Shown here: piece after piece, positions 44,853 through 47,562 of the stretch
Layout: the number at the start of each line of letters is the position of its first letter
How positions within the stretch are numbered: position 1 is the stretch's first letter
Source of the DNA: Aquabacterium soli
GTDB taxonomy: Bacteria > Pseudomonadota > Gammaproteobacteria > Burkholderiales > Burkholderiaceae_C
Direction of reading: 5' to 3'
NCBI RefSeq assembly: GCF_003933735.1
Contig: NZ_RSED01000012.1
Location: 1-47,562 of the forward strand
DNA length: 47,562 nucleotides
Notes under the pieces: model-generated
The model's database searches: none
Told to the model about the DNA's origin: nothing
The model's input: only the letters and a program-made list of their open reading frames with translations
Program-made: the position numbers and the translations under genes

Positions 44853-45416
44853 CTATCGTTCAGCAAAGTGTGATTGCGCCCGGTGGCCGGGCGAGGCAAG
44901 GCGCTGGCGCAGGTCGTTGACCAGGCCCTCACAAGCCGACTCGACCAGATCGAGCACGTGGCCGAAGCCCTGCTCCCCCCCGTAGTAGGGATCTGGCACG
45001 GCCACCGTGCCGGCGTGGCTGGAGCCCTGCGGCAGGAAATCGAGCAGACGCCTCAGCCTGCCGCGCAACTCTGGGCTGGGGCAGTTGTGCTCCAGCATGG
45101 CCAGGTTGTCGCCATCCATGGCCAGCAGCAGGTCGAAATCCCGGAAATCCAGCGTGCTGACCTGGCGGGCGCGCAATGGGGCCAGGTCGTAGCCACGCAA
45201 GGCTGCATGCTCCTGGCTGCGCGGATCGGGCGGGCTGCCGACGTGGTAACCATGGGTGCCGGCCGAATCGACCTTGACCTGCTTGTCCAGACCCGCGCGC
45301 TGCAGCTGATGGCGCAGCACCGCCTCGGCCGTCGGTGAACGGCAAATGTTGCCCATGCAGACCATCAGGATCCGGAAAGGTCGGCTGGAGGCGCTGCGAT
45401 CAAGGGAAGAGTTCAT
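44853..45416 (-). CDS. Low-molecular-weight protein-tyrosine phosphatase
   Basis: 187 aa. The active-site loop VCMGNICRSPTAE gives nucleophile C20 and R26 (CX5R), with the general acid Asp in the later DPYYGG segment. VDSAGTHGYHVGSPPDPRSQEHAALRGYDL is a family block. It is slightly long for the family because of a 13-residue N-terminus and a His/Arg-rich tail. LMW-PTPs act on phosphotyrosine proteins or arsenate; with no arsenic or exopolysaccharide genes near, the former is more likely. It lies upstream of iscR on the same strand but before the iscR promoter. Confidence 0.93.
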   Translation of the reverse strand: MNSSLDRSASSRPFRILMVCMGNICRSPTAEAVLRHQLQRAGLDKQVKVDSAGTHGYHVGSPPDPRSQEHAALRGYDLAPLRARQVSTLDFRDFDLLLAMDGDNLAMLEHNCPSPELRGRLRRLLDFLPQGSSHAGTVAVPDPYYGGEQGFGHVLDLVESACEGLVNDLRQRLASPGHRAQSHFAER

Positions 45417-45453
45417 CGTTTAGATTCTCTGGCATTGCAAGATAACGTCACCC

Positions 45454-45960
45454 ATGGCACGGACATTCGACTGCGCAAGGCGCACCCTCACCAGCGCAGC
45501 GCTGGCTTCGTTGATGCTGTGTGCCAGCGCCCAGGGTTCGCAGCCCAGCCTCTGCCAGACCGGTGAGACGGTCTGGTTCTCATGCCGGGTGGGCCCGGCG
45601 AAGACCGTGAGCCTGTGCGGCACCCGCGAGACGCTTCAATACCGATTTGGCACGCCTCAACACCTGGAACTGATGTACCCCGCCACGGCAAGCACGGGCT
45701 ACACGGCATTTCGATGGGCGCACCATGCCCGGTTCCAGGCAGATCGAATGCAAGTGAGCTTCAACAACCGGGGCGTTGACTACATCCTGTTTGACCACAC
45801 GGAGAACGGGCAACGCGAAGCGGGCTTGGACGTGGCCTCAAAGCAGCGCCTGCGCTGCACGGGTGCGCTGCAAAGCCGAATGGCTCAGCTCAAGGACAAG
45901 CTGCCTTGCGACGATGACAGTGCCTTGAATCTCGGCACTTGCTCGCACAGCCCCGACTGA
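45454..45960 (+). CDS. Cysteine-rich exported protein of unknown function
   Basis: 168 aa, no named family. A signal peptide (RRTLTSAALASLMLCASA) is followed by a mature domain with six cysteines (C34, C44, C55, C135, C152, C163), enough for three disulfides. Recognisable patterns are GETVWFSCRVGPAKTVSLCG, LQYRFGTPQHLELMYP and FNNRGVDYILFDHTENG, as seen in other unnamed exported proteins of Burkholderiales. It is divergent from the tyrosine phosphatase gene; a GATAAC box (45441-45446) lies 7 bases before the ATG. It converges with uvrB, 16 bases away. Confidence 0.75.
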   Translation: MARTFDCARRTLTSAALASLMLCASAQGSQPSLCQTGETVWFSCRVGPAKTVSLCGTRETLQYRFGTPQHLELMYPATASTGYTAFRWAHHARFQADRMQVSFNNRGVDYILFDHTENGQREAGLDVASKQRLRCTGALQSRMAQLKDKLPCDDDSALNLGTCSHSPD

Positions 45961-45976
45961 ACTGGCACGACACCGG

Positions 45977-47562
45977 TCAGCGCGCGGGCCGGCTCTTTCC
46001 GACGGGCACGATGTGGTCGCCGCCCGCCGCCCCGAAGACCTGTTCCTTGAGCAGCCCCAACTGGTCGCGCAGGCGGGCGGCCTTCTCGAACTCCAGGTTG
46101 CGCGCGGCTTCGAGCATGTCCTTCTCGAGCTGCTTGATGCGCTTGCCCAGGTCCTTCTCGCTGAGGGCGCCCGCATCGGCCACCGAAGCGGCCAGCTGCT
46201 CGGCATTGCGCAGATCGTCCTTGGCGGCGTTGGACATCACGCCGTCGATCAGCTCCTTCACCTTCTTGTTGATGGTGCGCGGCGTGATGCCGTGCGCCTC
46301 GTTGTGGGTGATCTGCTTGTTGCGCCGGCGCTCGGTCTCGCCCATGGCCTTGCGCATGGACTCGGTGATCTTGTCGGCATAGAGGATGGCGTGGCCATTC
46401 TGGTTGCGCGCCGCACGGCCGATGGTCTGGATCAGGCTGCGCTCTGAACGCAGGAATCCTTCCTTGTCGGCATCGAGGATGGCCACCAAGGACACCTCGG
46501 GGATGTCCAGACCCTCGCGCAGCAGGTTGATGCCCACCAGCACGTCGAAGGTGCCCAGGCGCAGATCACGCAGGATCTCGACGCGCTCGACGGTGTCGAT
46601 GTCCGAGTGCAGGTAGCGCACCTTCACGCCGTTGTCGGTGAGGTAGTCGGTGAGCTGCTCGGCCATGCGCTTGGTCAGCGTGGTGATCAGCACGCGCTCG
46701 TTCTTCTCGACGCGGATGCGGATCTCCTGCAGCACGTCGTCGACCTGGTGGGTGGCCGGGCGCACCTCCACGACCGGGTCGATCAGGCCGGTGGGGCGCA
46801 CCACCTGTTCGACCACCTGACCGGCATGCTGCTGCTCATAGGCCGCCGGCGTAGCCGACACGAACACCACCTGCCGCATCTTGCCTTCGAACTCCTCGAA
46901 CTTCAGCGGGCGGTTGTCCAGGGCCGAAGGCAGGCGAAAGCCATACTCCACCAGCGTGGTCTTGCGCGAGCGGTCACCGTTGTACATCGCGCCCAGCTGG
47001 CCGATCATCACGTGGCTCTCGTCCAGGAACATCAGCGAATCGGGCGGCATGTAGTCCACCAGCGTGGGCGGGGGATCACCTGGGTTGGCGCCAGAGAGGT
47101 GACGGGTGTAGTTCTCGATGCCCTTGCAGTGGCCGATCTCCTGCAGCATCTCCAGGTCGAACCGGGTGCGCTGCTCGACGCGCTGCGCCTCGACCAGCTT
47201 GCCATCGCCCACCAGTTGCTTCACACGCTCGTTGAGCTCGTGCTTGATGCCGTCGATGGCGCGCAGCACCTGCTCGCGCGGGGTCACGTAGTGGCTGGAG
47301 GGGTAGACCACGAAACGCGGGATCTTCTGCTGGATGCGGCCCGTGAGCGGGTCGAGCAGCGACAGCGATTCGACCTCGTCGTCGAACAGCTCAAGGCGCA
47401 GCGCCAGCTCGGAATGTTCGGCCGGGAAGATGTCGATGGTGTCTCCGCGCACACGGAAGGTGCCGCGGCTGAAATCCGCATCGTTGCGCTTGTACTGCAT
47501 GCGGATCAGCTGCGCAATGATGTCGCGCTGGCTCATCTTCTCGCCCTTGCGCACGATGAAGC
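45977..47562 (-). CDS. uvrB: Excinuclease ABC subunit B (UvrB), C-terminal part, cut by window edge
   Basis: Damage-recognition helicase of nucleotide excision repair. Only the C-terminal ~528 residues are in the window; the frame runs off the right edge (reading ...[13 protein letters not shown]). Visible motifs are [44 protein letters not shown], the [15 protein letters not shown] and [18 protein letters not shown] blocks, [17 protein letters not shown], and the C-terminal UVR domain that binds UvrC ([23 protein letters not shown]). No frameshift is seen. Confidence 0.97.
   Translation of the reverse strand, partial: FIVRKGEKMSQRDIIAQLIRMQYKRNDADFSRGTFRVRGDTIDIFPAEHSELALRLELFDDEVESLSLLDPLTGRIQQKIPRFVVYPSSHYVTPREQVLRAIDGIKHELNERVKQLVGDGKLVEAQRVEQRTRFDLEMLQEIGHCKGIENYTRHLSGANPGDPPPTLVDYMPPDSLMFLDESHVMIGQLGAMYNGDRSRKTTLVEYGFRLPSALDNRPLKFEEFEGKMRQVVFVSATPAAYEQQHAGQVVEQVVRPTGLIDPVVEVRPATHQVDDVLQEIRIRVEKNERVLITTLTKRMAEQLTDYLTDNGVKVRYLHSDIDTVERVEILRDLRLGTFDVLVGINLLREGLDIPEVSLVAILDADKEGFLRSERSLIQTIGRAARNQNGHAILYADKITESMRKAMGETERRRNKQITHNEAHGITPRTINKKVKELIDGVMSNAAKDDLRNAEQLAASVADAGALSEKDLGKRIKQLEKDMLEAARNLEFEKAARLRDQLGLLKEQVFGAAGGDHIVPVGKSRPAR

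Overview
The window is a high-GC, gene-dense chromosomal stretch of a betaproteobacterium of the order Burkholderiales. It most resembles the Comamonadaceae or the Rubrivivax/Leptothrix/Aquabacterium group. This placement is an inference from gene order (recG-oxyR, the isc cluster, the aa3 oxidase assembly locus, thrB next to a BPSS1780-type membrane protein) and protein flavour; no rRNA is present. I see no insertion sequence, phage gene, CRISPR array or clear pseudogene. Almost all of it looks like core genome. One gene, uvrB, is cut by the right edge.

Layout. 47-8158: an outer-membrane beta-barrel protein, homoserine kinase and a BPSS1780-type membrane protein, then oxyR and recG on the minus strand, divergent from queA-tgt (queuosine tRNA modification). 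8200-14028: six co-directional minus-strand genes for membrane or exported proteins: YiaA/B-type, a small exported hydrophobic protein, DUF2145, an LplT-type transporter fused to a PlsC acyltransferase, a second LplT-type transporter, and a CPBP/CAAX-type protease. They are divergent from an XRE-type regulator whose promoter region holds two palindromes. 14932-20591: a family III CoA-transferase, a TonB-dependent receptor and a Fur-box-controlled tonB-exbB-exbD operon. 20702-23689: folE, a BLUF photoreceptor, DUF429 and hexose-6-phosphate mutarotase, tightly packed.

23705-33961 is a nearly complete aa3/caa3 cytochrome c oxidase locus. It holds subunits I, II (with a fused cytochrome c domain) and III, Cox11, SURF1, the heme A pathway (CtaB, CtaA), SCO1 and a second SCO-like protein, plus small accessory genes (DUF2244, a 47-aa assembly protein, DUF2970 and the divergent DUF2909). 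34111-38052: a BioC-like methyltransferase divergent from comF, a MaoC-type hydratase, an acyltransferase-like protein and a DUF2845 exported protein. A tRNA-Val(CAC) with its own terminator follows, then dnaQ.

39058-44799 is the iscR-iscS-iscU-iscA-hscB-hscA-fdx iron-sulfur cluster operon. It starts from a near-consensus promoter overlapped by a type 1 IscR site; IscA carries an unusual N-terminal extension. Downstream lie a low-molecular-weight tyrosine phosphatase, a cysteine-rich exported protein and the 3' part of uvrB.

Metal and redox chemistry link the parts: TonB-dependent uptake under Fur, Fe-S assembly under IscR, copper and heme delivery to the oxidase, and OxyR. The least explained parts are the six-gene envelope cluster with its regulator, the second SCO-like protein, the folE-BLUF pairing, and a recurring arrangement in which a -10-like box lies only 6-8 bases before the start codon.
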